Of a DNA stretch of 64,000 nucleotides, positions 51,098-61,077 are shown piece by piece. The translations under genes were made by a program, and so were the position numbers. The notes below the pieces were generated by a model. It did no database searches and was not told the origin of the DNA. It was given only the letters and a program-made list of their open reading frames with translations. The stretch lies in the NCBI GenBank assembly GCA_963713815.1, contig CAVQNH010000042.1, positions 301,195 through 365,194 of the forward strand. The letters run 5' to 3'. Numbering within the stretch: the stretch's first letter is position 1; the number at the start of each line of letters is the position of its first letter. This DNA comes from RYN-230 sp963713815. GTDB lineage: Bacteria > Actinomycetota > Actinomycetes > Streptosporangiales > Streptosporangiaceae.

Positions 51098-51112
51098 CGT
51101 GTCGTTGCTCGT

Positions 51113-51619
51113 TCATGTCTCTTCCTCGATTCCGCTCAGCAGCTTCTTCAACAGCACCGCGAGCGCCCGCCGGTCTCCGTCGGGCAAGGGCGCGATCATC
51201 GCTGCCTCACAGTTCATGTGGGCCGCCATCGCGCGATCTGCCACCGACTTGCCCCGCGCGGTGAGGCCGACGAGGCTGCTGCGGCGGTCGCCAGGACCGG
51301 GTATGCGCTCCACCAGCCCGGCCCGGGCCAGCGCGTCCACCCGGTGGGTCATGGCGCCGGAGGTGAGGACCAGTTCCCGGTAGAGCGCCGTCGGGGTGAG
51401 CCGGTACGGCGGCCCGGATCGCCGCAGCGTGGCCAGCACGTCGAAGCCACTGCGGTCAAGACCCTCGTGCCGCAGGACACGCCGGATCGGGGCGTCGGCG
51501 AGGTGCGCGGCGCGCAGGATGCGCCCGATGACTTCCATCGGCGAGGTATCCAGCCCGGGTTCCTCGTCCGCCCACTGGGCGCGGGCGCGCTCGATCCGGT
51601 CAGGCAAATCTATCTGCAT
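51113..51619 (-). CDS. MarR-family transcriptional regulator
   Basis: A 168-residue MarR regulator: VIGRILRAAHLADAPIRRVL, RHEGLDRSGFDVLATLRRSG, LTPTALYRELVLTSGAMTHR, VDALARAGLVERIPGPGDRR (wing) and SSLVGLTARGKSVADRAMAA. It probably controls the SDR gene that follows it. The 84-bp divergent space to the LuxR gene holds AT-rich sequence (cagtatcttaacctg) as promoter. Confidence 0.88.
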   Translation of the reverse strand: MQIDLPDRIERARAQWADEEPGLDTSPMEVIGRILRAAHLADAPIRRVLRHEGLDRSGFDVLATLRRSGPPYRLTPTALYRELVLTSGAMTHRVDALARAGLVERIPGPGDRRSSLVGLTARGKSVADRAMAAHMNCEAAMIAPLPDGDRRALAVLLKKLLSGIEEET

Positions 51620-51703
51620 ATTCAGTATCTTAACCTGCAGGCATTTTCAGGGCCAACTGGCCGTGGGCGTTGAGGGCTAAACTGGGTCCTGAGGGGCGGT
51701 GGT

Positions 51704-54470
51704 ATGGCAGGCCCGCTGCTTGCGACCAAGCTCCACGTGCCCAGGCGGCAGCGCGGTCTGGTCGCGCGCCCGAGACTGAGCGAGCGCCTGAGCCGGGGGG
51801 CGGAGTCGGCGCTGACGCTCGTGTCCGCTCCGGCCGGGTTCGGCAAGACGACCCTCCTGTCGCAGTGGCTGACGGCCGCTCCTGCCGGTGGACAGTCCGT
51901 GGCGTGGCTTTCACTCGATCGGCGTGACAACGATCCCGGGCTGTTCTGGACGTACCTGGTCGGCGCGCTCAAGACTGCGGTGCAGGGGGCTGGTGCGAGC
52001 GCGCTCCCGGAGGTGCAGCCGCCCCAGCCGCCGACCGAGGCAGGACTTGCCACCCTGCTTAACGACCTCGACGCCATCTCGGGCGATGTCGTGCTGGTGC
52101 TCGACGACTACCACGTCATCGAGGCGCGCGACGTGCAGGACGGGATGGCTTTCCTGCTGGAGCACCTCCCGCCGCAGATACATCTGGTGATCGCCAGCCG
52201 CGCCGACCCGGTGTTGCCGCTGGCGCGGTTGCGCGGGCGCGGCGAGCTCGTCGAGATCCGCGCCGCCGATCTGCGCTTCACCCCCATCGAGGCCGCGGCG
52301 TACCTCAACGAGGTGATGGGACTGGTGCTGACGGCACCGGATGTTGCGGCGCTGGAGGAGCGCACCGAAGGGTGGATCGCCGCGCTCCAGCTGGCGGCGC
52401 TCTCGATGCAGGGACGAGAGGACAACGCTGCGTTCATCGCCGGCTTCGCCGGGGACGACCGTTACATCGTCGACTTCCTGGCCGAGGAGGTCTTGCAGCG
52501 GCAGCCCGAGCACGTCCAGCAGTTCCTGTTGCAGACCTCCATCCTGGACCGGCTGAGCGGCCGGCTCTGCGATGCCGTCACCGGCCAGGATGGTGGCCAG
52601 GCCAAGCTGGCGGCGCTGGAGCGAGGGAACCTGTTCCTGGTCCCGCTGGATGACCGCCGCCGGTGGTACCGCTATCACCAGCTCTTCGCGGACGTCCTGC
52701 AGGCGCGGCTGCTGGACGAGCAGCCTGGCGACCTTCCCGGCCTGCACCGGCGGGCGAGCGCCTGGTATGAGCAGAATGGCGAGCCGTCCGAGGCGATCCG
52801 GCACGCGCTGGCCGCCGGGGATTTCGGGCGGGCGGCGGACCTGGTCGAGCTGGCGATTCCGGACATGCGCCGGACCAGGCAAGAGGCCGCGGTCCATGGC
52901 TGGCTCAGGGCGCTTCCCGAGGAGTTGATCCGGGTCAGGCCCGTGCTCAGCGTGGGGCTGGCCGGGGCGATGCTATCCGGAGGCGAGCTTGACGGCGTTG
53001 AGGTCCGGCTGCGGGACGCCGAGGAGTGGCTGGACACCATGGCAGGTATCCGGCCGGGATCGCCAGTCCCATCGGCGGAGATGGTGGTCGTCGATGACGA
53101 GGGATTCCGGCGCCTCCCGCCGATGATCGAGCTGTACCGGGCCGCCCTGGCCCTGGCCCGGGGGGATGTGCCCGGCACCGTGCGGCACGCCCGGCGGGCG
53201 CTCGAACTGTCGCCTGAGGACGAACATCTCGGCCGGGCCGCGGCGGCGGGGCTGCTGGGGCTCGCGTCCTGGGCGAGCGGGAACCTCGAGGCAGGGCACG
53301 CGGCGTATGCCGAATGTATGGCGGGACTCCGGCGGGCCGGGCACATCGCCGATACCTTCGGGTGCGCGATCGCACTGGCGGACATCCGGCTTGCGCAAGG
53401 TCGTCTCGGCGAGGCCCTGCGCACCTACGAGCAGGCGTTGCTGCGTGCGACTAAGCCGGGCGGGCCAGTCCTGCGGGGAACCGCAGACATGTACGTGGGC
53501 CTGAGCGAGCTTCACCGCGAGCGCAACGACTTGCCTGCCGCCCTGCAGAACCTGCTGCGCAGCCAGGAGCTGGGTGAGCACAACGGGTTGCCGCAGAACC
53601 GCTATCGCTGGCGGGTCGCGATGGCTCACATCCGCCAGGCGGAAGGAGATCTGAGCGGCGCACTCGACGCGCTCAACGAGGCGGAGCGCCTGTACGTGGG
53701 TGACTTCTTCCCCAATGTGCGGCCGGTCCCGGCCATGCGGGCCCGGGTGCTGGTCGCGCAGGGGAAGTTGGGTGAAGCGCTCGGCTGGGCGCGTGAGCGA
53801 GGTCTGTCCGCTGACGACGACCTCAGCTACCTGCACGAGTTCGAGCACATCACGCTGGCTAGAGTGCTCCTGGCCCGGTACGTGGCCGAGCGGGCCGAGC
53901 GCACCAGCCAGGAGGCGACCCGGCTCCTGGAACGCCTCCTGCGAGCGGCCGAAGCGGGGCAGCGGACCGGAAACGTCATCGAAATCCTGGTCCTGCAGGC
54001 GCTGGCCCACCAGGCCCGGGGCGACGTCCCCGCGGCACTCGCATCACTGCAGCGTGCGGTAACGCTGGCTGAGCCGGAAGGCTACGTCCGGATCTTCGCG
54101 GATGAGGGCCCGCCGGTGGCCTCCCTGCTCCGGGCGGTCGCGAAACAGGGGACCACGCCAGGCTACGTCCGCCGCCTCCTGGCCGCCGTCAGCCAAGACC
54201 GGGGACAGCACGGCTACCAGCCAGGAGCTGATCGAGCCGCTGAGCGCACGGGAACTGGACGTGCTCCGGCTGCTCGGAACCGACCTGGACGGCCCGGGGA
54301 TCGCTCGCGAGCTCGTCGTGTCGCTGAACACCGTCCGGACGCACACCAGGAACATCTACGCCAAGCTCGGCGTGAACAACCGCCGGGCAGCGGTCCGCCG
54401 CGCACGCCAACTCGGCCTGTCACGAAGCGGCGACCGCCAATCCCGGCGTGTGGTCGTTCGCGGCCCCTAG
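51704..54470 (+). CDS. MalT/LAL-type LuxR regulator, frameshifted before its HTH
   Basis: A large ATP-binding LuxR regulator of about 920 residues. The N-terminal NTPase has Walker A APAGFGKTTL (42-51) and Walker B VLVLDDYH (130-137), then the winged AAA lid (FLAEEVLQRQPEHVQQFLLQ) and a TPR-like helical array (about 400-800). The HTH lies in another frame after an indel near 54195: LSARELDVLRLLGTDLDGPG, IARELVVSLNTVRTHTRNIY, AKLGVNNRRAAVRRA. Without correction the protein would run on to 54610 in frame 1 without a DNA-binding domain. Such regulators sense small ligands or partners. It is divergent from MarR. Confidence 0.85.
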
Positions 54471-54528
54471 GCCCAGGGCCACGGCCAGTCCTGGTGCAGC
54501 GGGAGTCCCGCTTCGCCGGGGTGGGTGC

Positions 54529-55875
54529 TCACCGGACCCGCCTCACGGGCAGGATGGCGACGGCCCCGATGATGGCGCAGACCCCGGCCACCCCGTACAG
54601 CACGCCGTAGCTGCCGCTCCCGATGGCCAGGATGGCGGGCGCGATCCCCGGGGCGATGGAAAACGGAAGAGCGCCGGCCATGTTGAACACGCCGAGATCC
54701 TTGGCCGCGTTGTCCTGGTCCGGCAGCACGTCGACCGCCAGCGCGAGATCGACGGCCACGTACACGCCGAAGCCGAGTCCGCCGATGGCCATGCCGACGA
54801 GAAAGCCGTTGAAGTTGCTGGCCGTGGCGATCACGAACATCGCCACGCCGTACACGATCGACGCGGTGAGCACGAAGATCTTCCGCCGGCCCGTCCGGTC
54901 CGAAAGCTTGCCGCCGATGAGGGAGGCGGCAACGACGACGATGGACTGGACCAGCGTGCCCAGGAATATCTGCTGCGGTACATCATCCTTGGCGCTGCCC
55001 AGCTTTTCCAGCAGGTAGTAGGCCTGGTAGGTAGCCAGGAAGGCGTAGGCCAGCACGAACATGAAGCGGCTGGAGAAAGCCCAGGCGAAGTCGGGGTTCC
55101 TCCGCGGATTGACGTAAAACGTGCTGGCGAATTCCCGCAGCGACCAGGCCGGCTTGTCCGCCTTCGCCAGCCGGCGATCTTTCAGCGTGACCGCGAAGAG
55201 CAGGATGAAAAACCCGCCGATCGCGCACGGGGCCAGGAACATGGCGAGCTGGTTGCCAGTGAACAGTTTGACCAGGAAGGTGCCGGTCACCGACGCGATA
55301 GGCACACAGACACCCAGGACTCCGGCGACCAGGCCGCGTTGGGTAGCGGGGACCTGATCTGGCAGCACCGCCACCTCGGCGGCGAGCAGTGCGTTGAAGA
55401 ACAGCTGGGCCATGCACCATCCGACGAGGACCACCGCGACGTTGGGTGCCAGTGCGACTACGAGGATGCCGAGGGAACCGCCTAGCAGGCCGATGACCAT
55501 CCATGGCCGCCGCATGCCCAGCTGCGACGAGGTGCGGTCGCTCATCTTGCCGAAGAACGGATTAGCGAAGATGGCCAGCAAGGCGGCGATCCCGGCGACA
55601 AGAGCCAGGCTTTTCGGCGCCTGTGTGATCCCCACGAGCGAGTTGATCTTCAAGGCCAGGGTGACCAGCAGGGGCGCGAGGAACATCAGCGAAGTGCTGA
55701 TGTAGGCCAGCGTGTACAGCGCGATGAAACCCCAGCCGACCCGGTGTGCCGTGGGCGACCCAGGCTCCAGCGCAGCCTCGGCTGCGGTCCGGTACTTCAA
55801 CCCGTCCAGCCCGGCGGTCGGAGGCAGACGCGGGTGGTCGGGGATGTCATCCCCGGGACCGGGCACCTCGGGCAC
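54529..55875 (-). CDS. MFS transporter (GPH/SLC45-like sugar symporter type)
   Basis: A 448-residue permease with 12 helices. Family marks are GFIALYTLAYISTSLMFLAP, FANPFFGKMSDRTSSQLGMR and RPWMVIGLLGGSLGILVVAL (the MFS signature DRTSxxxGxRRPW of the SLC45/GPH branch), and a second KLSDRTGRRKIFVLTASI. The substrate is probably a sugar or glycoside. A near-perfect inverted repeat (55899-55916) lies 24 bp before its start. It is convergent with the LuxR gene. Confidence 0.85.
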   Translation of the reverse strand: MPEVPGPGDDIPDHPRLPPTAGLDGLKYRTAAEAALEPGSPTAHRVGWGFIALYTLAYISTSLMFLAPLLVTLALKINSLVGITQAPKSLALVAGIAALLAIFANPFFGKMSDRTSSQLGMRRPWMVIGLLGGSLGILVVALAPNVAVVLVGWCMAQLFFNALLAAEVAVLPDQVPATQRGLVAGVLGVCVPIASVTGTFLVKLFTGNQLAMFLAPCAIGGFFILLFAVTLKDRRLAKADKPAWSLREFASTFYVNPRRNPDFAWAFSSRFMFVLAYAFLATYQAYYLLEKLGSAKDDVPQQIFLGTLVQSIVVVAASLIGGKLSDRTGRRKIFVLTASIVYGVAMFVIATASNFNGFLVGMAIGGLGFGVYVAVDLALAVDVLPDQDNAAKDLGVFNMAGALPFSIAPGIAPAILAIGSGSYGVLYGVAGVCAIIGAVAILPVRRVR

Positions 55876-55898
55876 TACGCCCCCAGATCATCACATCA

Positions 55899-55916
55899 AT
55901 CACCACACGTGGTGAT
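55899..55916. promoter_or_regulatory. atcaccac-ac-gtggtgat operator
   Basis: 8-bp arms with a 2-bp centre lie in the 137-bp divergent space between the MFS gene and the small protein gene. The size and symmetry suit a LacI-, GntR- or TetR-type regulator; none is adjacent. Confidence 0.65.
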
Positions 55917-56012
55917 GCGTCCTCATCACATTCACTTCTACTTTTCAATCAACACCGAACGCCCGGAACGCCGGCTGGCCACCCAGTCAGGCAAACAGCT
56001 GAAGGGAGGGCG

Positions 56013-56252
56013 ATGAGCGAAATATCGACCGGCCCTCAGCACAATCCGGGACGGTACGAAATCCGCCTCAAGGGGCACCTCGATTCACGATGGGCCGCCT
56101 GGTTTGACGGACTGAGTCTCACCAACGAGAGCGACGGCACCACCATCATCCACGGCCCGGTAGCCGACCAGGCCGCACTGCATGGCTTGCTCCAGAAAGT
56201 GCGCGACATAGGGCTGCCACTGGTCTCAGTCACTCAAATCCAATCCGGCTAG
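56013..56252 (+). CDS. Conserved small hypothetical protein
   Basis: A 79-residue soluble protein from ATG 56013 (GAAGGGAGGG upstream). It reads YEIRLKGHLDSRWAAWFDGL, SLTNESDGTTIIHGPVADQA, ALHGLLQKVRDIGLPLVSVT, a compact alpha/beta pattern found in many actinomycetes next to membrane or DUF4386 genes. No function is known. The DUF4386 gene follows after 57 bp, probably in one operon. Confidence 0.75.
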   Translation: MSEISTGPQHNPGRYEIRLKGHLDSRWAAWFDGLSLTNESDGTTIIHGPVADQAALHGLLQKVRDIGLPLVSVTQIQSG

Positions 56253-56309
56253 CCCGAGTGCCTGCCATCGAGTCCCGATAACTCATTAATCCAGCCAAGG
56301 AGACCAGTC

Positions 56310-57077
56310 ATGACGACCACCATGCGAATCGCAGCCCCGAAAAGAGTCCCGATGGACTCCATGAGGAAGACCGCCCTCGTCGCGGGCATCTTCTACCTGA
56401 TCACCTTCATCTCGATCCCCACCCTCGCCCTCTACAGCCAGGTGAAGAACCATCCGGACTGGATCCTCAGCTCCAGTGGCCATGCCGGCGTGCTCGCAGG
56501 CGGCTTCCTCGAGCTGATCGTCGCCCTCGCCGGCATCGGCACCGCCGTCACCCTCTACCCGGTCGTCAAGCGGCAAAACGAAGGCGTCGCGCTAGGGTTC
56601 GTCACCGCCCGTGTCCTTGAAGCCGTCATGATCTTCACCGGCGTCATCAGCCTGCTCTCGCTGCTGACCCTGCGGCAGGACCTGGGCGGAGCGGCCGGGG
56701 CGAACACAGCCGCGCTCGTTACCACCGCCGCGTCGCACGTCGCGGTCTACAACTGGACGTTCCTGCTCGGGCAGAGCCTCATGCCAGCCATCAACGCACT
56801 GCTGCTGGGCTCCCTGATGTACCGCTCCCGCCTCGTGCCCCGCATCATTCCCGTGCTCGGACTCATCGGCGCCCCCCTGCTCATCGCCTCCGTCATCACC
56901 ACCCTGTTCCGCGTAGACCACCAGATCACCGTGCTCGCCCTGGGCTTCCTCCCCGTGGCGGCGTGGGAGTTCTCACTCGGCGTCTGGCTGGTCGTCAAAG
57001 GCTTCAGGCCCACCCCCATCACCACCGCAATGAGCCCAGCCGACACCGCACCCGCCTACCACGACGTCACCGTCTAA
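56310..57077 (+). CDS. DUF4386 membrane protein
   Basis: A 255-residue membrane protein with six helices: KTALVAGIFYLITFISIPTL, GVLAGGFLELIVALAGIGTA, VTLYPVVKRQNEGVALGFVT, ARVLEAVMIFTGVISLLSLL, LMPAINALLLGSLMYRSRLV and IIPVLGLIGAPLLIASVITT. The R-x-x-E-A and RLVPRxxPxLGxxGxP motifs are those of DUF4386. Function unknown. GGAGACC lies upstream; a terminator follows 10 bp after the stop. Confidence 0.88.
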   Translation: MTTTMRIAAPKRVPMDSMRKTALVAGIFYLITFISIPTLALYSQVKNHPDWILSSSGHAGVLAGGFLELIVALAGIGTAVTLYPVVKRQNEGVALGFVTARVLEAVMIFTGVISLLSLLTLRQDLGGAAGANTAALVTTAASHVAVYNWTFLLGQSLMPAINALLLGSLMYRSRLVPRIIPVLGLIGAPLLIASVITTLFRVDHQITVLALGFLPVAAWEFSLGVWLVVKGFRPTPITTAMSPADTAPAYHDVTV

Positions 57078-57087
57078 CCTCCTGGAC

Positions 57088-57120
57088 AGCGGCCGGGCCC
57101 ACCACGGGCCCGGCCGCTTT
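57088..57120 (+). terminator. 13-bp stem-loop terminator with T-tail
   Basis: The arms 57088-57100 and 57106-57118 pair perfectly around accac and are followed by tt. It closes the small-protein/DUF4386 operon. Confidence 0.88.
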
Positions 57121-57559
57121 CGGCTGACCAGCCTGCACCGCGCCCAGCACCCTGCGGGCGCCTGCTGGCGTGACCGGGTGCGGCGCGGAATGATCGGGCG
57201 CGGCGGCCATCGCCGCCTGAGCGTGGCCGTCACGCCGCCGAAGCCGCCGACGATCGAGCTAGCTGGCTCGTCGGACAAAGAGGCCCTACCTTGGTCGGCT
57301 CCGGATTCACGAGCCTGCTCGTGGCGCCGTCCCACGCGGCCCGGCGGGAAATCACCAGGACCCGGTGAGGACCGTTCACCCGCACGGTGGCAATCCTGGC
57401 TGCGGCGGCGGGCCTACCATGACCTGCGGCGGCCAACATCACATGCACCGTGCCCAGAGGCGAGCCCGGCGTTGTCTTGGCTCACACCCGTTAACCTGCC
57501 ACGGACCGGAAACGCTTACCTCGACCCTGGAAGATTTTGGCCGCCGCCGGGCGATGTTC
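57121..57559. other. Gap: nothing recognised
   Basis: This 439-bp stretch follows the terminator and ends at the stop of the convergent hypothetical gene. No protein-like frame on either strand. Confidence 0.4.
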
Positions 57560-57943
57560 TCATGCCCGGGTCATGCCGGTGGCTAGAGGCTGTCGAACGT
57601 AGGCGCGGGTACGCCCGGCCAGTTCGTCAACCACGCGGGCAGCGGCGGAGGACACAGCCGGGCCCGATGCGGCGCCGGTAACGAACCAGACCTCGCGGTC
57701 CTCCTCGGCGACGCTGGCCACGCCCTCGACCGCGCCGAGGGCAGCGTTCATCCGCTGACGGAACTCGGCCTCGAGCGGGTCTTCCCGGAGGAATTCAGCC
57801 ACCCAGACGTACACCTGCCAGCCGTCGGGGTCAGGATGCCTGGAGACTTCGATGCCCCGGATCTCCGGGTCATCCGTCAGCCGCTGCCAGGCCTCTGCGG
57901 CGTCGGTTTCATCATCAGGAACGCGCTCGATGTCGTCGATCAT
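57560..57943 (-). CDS. Hypothetical protein (ferredoxin-like fold suspected)
   Basis: A 127-residue acidic protein from ATG 57943: MIDDIERVPDDETDAAEAWQ, EIRGIEVSRHPDPDGWQVYV, WVAEFLREDPLEAEFRQRMN, AALGAVEGVASVAEEDREVW. The strand-helix-strand pattern with GVASVAEEDREVW suggests a small alpha/beta sandwich. No family named. It is followed by nothing on the same strand and lies 53 bp after the hydrolase gene. Confidence 0.6.
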   Translation of the reverse strand: MIDDIERVPDDETDAAEAWQRLTDDPEIRGIEVSRHPDPDGWQVYVWVAEFLREDPLEAEFRQRMNAALGAVEGVASVAEEDREVWFVTGAASGPAVSSAAARVVDELAGRTRAYVRQPLATGMTRA

Positions 57944-57996
57944 GACCGGGAATGCTAGCGATCCGGGCTGACATTTCCGGTCAGGCAGCCTCGTGG

Positions 57997-58854
57997 TTAA
58001 CGCTGGCCAGCCTGCTCCATGAGCCAGCCCATGGCGCTCTCGGCGGCTCCCAGGACCGAGACGTGCCCGTCCTCCGGACGCAGCCAGAGCTCGGCCGACG
58101 GCGTATGACCGGCCAGCCACCTGGCGTGTGAGCTGGGCACGATGCGGTCCTGGCCGCCCTGCAGGTACAGGACAGGCGTGCGTATCTGGCCGGGATCGAA
58201 GCCCCAGGGGGCGACGTAGGCCAGGTTGTCGTCGACCGCCCCGCCGATGCCGCCTTCGATGGCCTGCCCCGCAACCTGGCCCAGCCAGGCCCAGGGGCCC
58301 GCGAGCGCGGCGTGATCGGCCGACGTGAACTGCTCCGGGTCGAACGCGGCGGATGCGAGGTACTTCTCCAGCGCGGCCCGCCCCTCGGTCGCGGCGCGCA
58401 GTTCGGCCGCGCCGATCGGGTGCATGCCGTCGAACCAGCTCAGGCCCCCGGCGCTGATCGGGGCCAGTCCGGACCCGGACACCACGCCGATGACGCGATC
58501 CGGGAGGAGCGCGCCGCAGGCCAGGACGTGCGGCCCCCCGCCGGAATGGCCCATGACGGCGAACCGGGACAGGCCCAGCGCGTCGGCAACGTCGGACACG
58601 TCCGCGGCCGCCGACGCCACGTCCCGCCCGTGGTGAGGTGACGATCCGCCGTACCCGGGCCGGTCGTACGACACCCAGCGGATGCCGAGCCGGCCGGCGG
58701 CCGGGAACAGGGGTACCGGGGGCGCGCCGATGTTCGGCGTCCCGTGGTGCCAGAACACGGCCAGGCGCCCGCCCTCATCCGGGCCAGCGTCGTAGACGTG
58801 CAGCGTGCGCCCATCGCTCAGGGCCAGGTCGACCTCTCTCACGTGGCCGTGCAC
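57997..58854 (-). CDS. Alpha/beta hydrolase
   Basis: A 285-residue serine hydrolase. It has LAVFWHHGTPNIGAPPVPLF (oxyanion strand), WVSYDRPGYGGSSPHHGRDV, nucleophile Ser in FAVMGHSGGGPHVLACGALL (GHSGG elbow), the acid region VLYLQGGQDRIVPSSHARWL, and catalytic His in PEDGHVSVLGAAE. Probably an esterase or proline-iminopeptidase-like enzyme; substrate unknown. GTG 58854 is used as start; a GTG a few codons later is also possible. Confidence 0.85.
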   Translation of the reverse strand: MHGHVREVDLALSDGRTLHVYDAGPDEGGRLAVFWHHGTPNIGAPPVPLFPAAGRLGIRWVSYDRPGYGGSSPHHGRDVASAAADVSDVADALGLSRFAVMGHSGGGPHVLACGALLPDRVIGVVSGSGLAPISAGGLSWFDGMHPIGAAELRAATEGRAALEKYLASAAFDPEQFTSADHAALAGPWAWLGQVAGQAIEGGIGGAVDDNLAYVAPWGFDPGQIRTPVLYLQGGQDRIVPSSHARWLAGHTPSAELWLRPEDGHVSVLGAAESAMGWLMEQAGQR

Positions 58855-59000
58855 CCTTCACAAACTAGCTTCGCCGGTCACGTACCAAGACGATGCGGCA
58901 CGGGCCAACTCACCGGCCATCGGGATAGAGAGCGGGCGGGCTTCAGCATTCCCCGGTCGTGGCGTCCAGGCCCAGCGCCGGGAGCGGGTCACCCAGGTGG

Positions 59001-59225
59001 CTACCTCGGCGGCTCGACGTAGCGGCGCTCTTCGGTCACCTGCGCCGCGCCCCGGTCGCGGCGCCGCATCGCCATCAGGGTGATGGCGACGATGAGGCCG
59101 GCCGCCCCGCCGATCATCAAGATCACGCCTATGACCTGCAAGTCCACGTTCTTGGGCGTCCAGGTGACAGCGAAGCGGAGAATCGCGCCGATGATGATCA
59201 GTGCCGCGCTTCCGCCGATAGTCAC
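59001..59225 (-). CDS. DUF6458-like small membrane protein
   Basis: A 74-residue protein with two helices: TIGGSAALIIIGAILRFAVT and VDLQVIGVILMIGGAAGLIV, AITLMAMRRRD. The pattern ILRFAVxxxxxxVDLQxxGVILMIxG is typical of small actinobacterial DUF6458 proteins. GGAGGGAAGG precedes GTG 59225. Function unknown. Confidence 0.75.
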   Translation of the reverse strand: MTIGGSAALIIIGAILRFAVTWTPKNVDLQVIGVILMIGGAAGLIVAITLMAMRRRDRGAAQVTEERRYVEPPR

Positions 59226-59669
59226 GAGCGCCTTCCCTCCAGGTCACGCCACCCGTTACGGGTCGCCGCCCTTAGCCGACGGTAGTGCACGCGGGCCAGG
59301 GCGCTCAAGTCTCCTCGCTGGACTATGGCCGCCGCAGGTCCGGCTCCACCTCACCCGCCGCGGGTGAGCCGCTGCAGTCAGTCTCTGCTCCGCCCGGTCT
59401 TCATCCGGGCGTTCCGGGCCTCCGGAAACCCCTTCTGCGGGGCCGCAAGGCCGGACACGTACGGATACGGTCACCCTCCGCTCAGCCGTCGCCCGCCGTG
59501 TACCGGCGCGCGTGGCCGGGCATTCACCCGGTACGGGCGAGGCGGCAGGAGGGCTCCCTCAGCGACTGTGAACTCGCCTGCCGCCGAGGGGCACCCGCAA
59601 CCGGGGGGCACAGGTGCCCGCGGCGGCAGGCTTCCAAGCACTCCCGGTGACGGGAGCTGGAGGTGGCCG
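59226..59669. other. Gap: nothing recognised
   Basis: This 444-bp stretch has the open frame of the next gene running through it, but the composition (Arg/Pro/Gly) is not protein-like and the ribosome site is only at 59658-59665. It presumably holds the divergent promoters. Confidence 0.4.
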
Positions 59670-61073
59670 GTGTCTGATGGTGGCGAGAGCGCGGCGCAGG
59701 ATGGGTCAGCGCAGAGCGCTGCCCGGCTCGGCGCGGAAGAGCGGGCCGAACTCGAGCAGCTGCGTGCCGAGGTCGCGCTCTTGCGCTCCCGCCCGCCGGA
59801 GCCCCCCAACGGGCATCCAGGGAGCGCTGGCCGGCGGCACCGGCCCGGCTGGCGCGGCCCGGTCGCGACCCTGCTGATCGTGCTGGGCTGTATCCTCGCG
59901 CCGGTCTCCGTGCTCGCGGTCTGGACCGCCAACCAGGTCTCTGACACCAACCGCTACGTCGAGAACGTGGCCCCGCTCATCCACGAGCCCGCTGTCCAGA
60001 GCGCGCTGACCGACAAGATCTCGAACGAGATCAACTCCCGGATCCACGTGCAGGCCCTCACCAACCAGGCCGCCGCGACGCTGAAGAGTAAGGGCCTGCC
60101 CCGGGTCGGCACGTTGCTGCAGACTTTCTCCGGCCAGCTCGCAGGCGCGGTCAGCGGCTTCATCCACACCCAGGTCGCCAAGATCGTGGCGAGCCCGCAG
60201 GTGGCCAACTTGTGGGTGCGGGTCAACCGGACCGCCCACGCGCAGCTGGTGAAGGCCCTGTCCGGCCAGGGCAATGGGTCCATCACCGTCAGCAACGGGC
60301 AGGTGGTGCTGAACCTCGGGCCGTTCATCGACATCGTCAAGAAGGATCTGGTCGCGCGGGGATTCTCGCTGGCCAACAACATCCCGGCAGTCAACCCCAC
60401 GTTCGCCCTGTTCTCGGCCAAGGAACTGGTCAAGGCGCAGAGCGGCTACCGGGCCCTCAACGACCTGAAGATCGTCCTGCCCATCCTGACTCTGGTCCTG
60501 ATCGCCGCGGGGGTCTACATCGCGCGCAGTCACCGGCGGGCGCTCATGGGCGCCGGGCTCGGCTTCGCCGCGTCCATGGCGCTGCTCGGTGTGGCGCTGG
60601 CCATCGCCCGGAGCATCTACCTGAACAGCGTGCCGAACAACGTACTGCCCGCCAACGCGGCCGCGGTCCTGTACGACACGCTGATCCGGTTCATCAAGGA
60701 TGGGCTGCGCACGCTGCTCGTCGTCGGCCTGATCGTGGCCATCGGGGCGTTTTTCTCCGGCCCGTCGGTCAGCGCGGTCCGGGCCCGCGGCGCGGTCAGC
60801 GGCGCGCTGGGCTGGCTGCGGACCAGCGGGGAGCGGGTCGGGCTGCGCACCGGGCCGGTGGGGCGGTGGACGTACGTGCACCGCCGTGCGCTGCGTATCA
60901 GCGCGGTGGCCCTGTTCGCCATTATCTTCGTGTTCTGGGGACGCCCGACGGCCGCAGTGGCCATCGTCCTCGCGATCCTGCTGCTCGTGGTACTCGGCCT
61001 CATCGAGCTGATCGGCAGGCCTCCGGCGCCGACTGCGGCCCAGCCGCAGGCCGCCGGCCATCCTGGCGGCTAG
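59670..61073 (+). CDS. Integral membrane protein, large extracytoplasmic loop
   Basis: A 467-residue protein from GTG 59670 (GGAGGTGG upstream). A short coiled-coil segment (ERAELEQLRAEVALLRSRPP) precedes helix 1 (VATLLIVLGCILAPVSVLAV). A long outside domain follows, about residues 90-260 (NRYVENVAPLIHEPAVQSAL, LQTFSGQLAGAVSGFIHTQV, ISNEINSRIHVQALTNQAAA), then five or so helices (IVLPILTLVLIAAGVYIARS, TLLVVGLIVAIGAFFSGPSV, AVALFAIIFVFWGRPTAAVA). This architecture is common in actinomycete proteins of unknown function. The next gene starts 4 bp later: an operon. Confidence 0.75.
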   Translation: MSDGGESAAQDGSAQSAARLGAEERAELEQLRAEVALLRSRPPEPPNGHPGSAGRRHRPGWRGPVATLLIVLGCILAPVSVLAVWTANQVSDTNRYVENVAPLIHEPAVQSALTDKISNEINSRIHVQALTNQAAATLKSKGLPRVGTLLQTFSGQLAGAVSGFIHTQVAKIVASPQVANLWVRVNRTAHAQLVKALSGQGNGSITVSNGQVVLNLGPFIDIVKKDLVARGFSLANNIPAVNPTFALFSAKELVKAQSGYRALNDLKIVLPILTLVLIAAGVYIARSHRRALMGAGLGFAASMALLGVALAIARSIYLNSVPNNVLPANAAAVLYDTLIRFIKDGLRTLLVVGLIVAIGAFFSGPSVSAVRARGAVSGALGWLRTSGERVGLRTGPVGRWTYVHRRALRISAVALFAIIFVFWGRPTAAVAIVLAILLLVVLGLIELIGRPPAPTAAQPQAAGHPGG

Positions 61074-61077
61074 CCGG

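Noticed and set aside
59325..59669. N-terminal extension of the membrane protein at 59670
   Set aside because: The extension is Arg/Pro/Gly-rich without a ribosome site, while GGAGGTGG lies just before GTG 59670.
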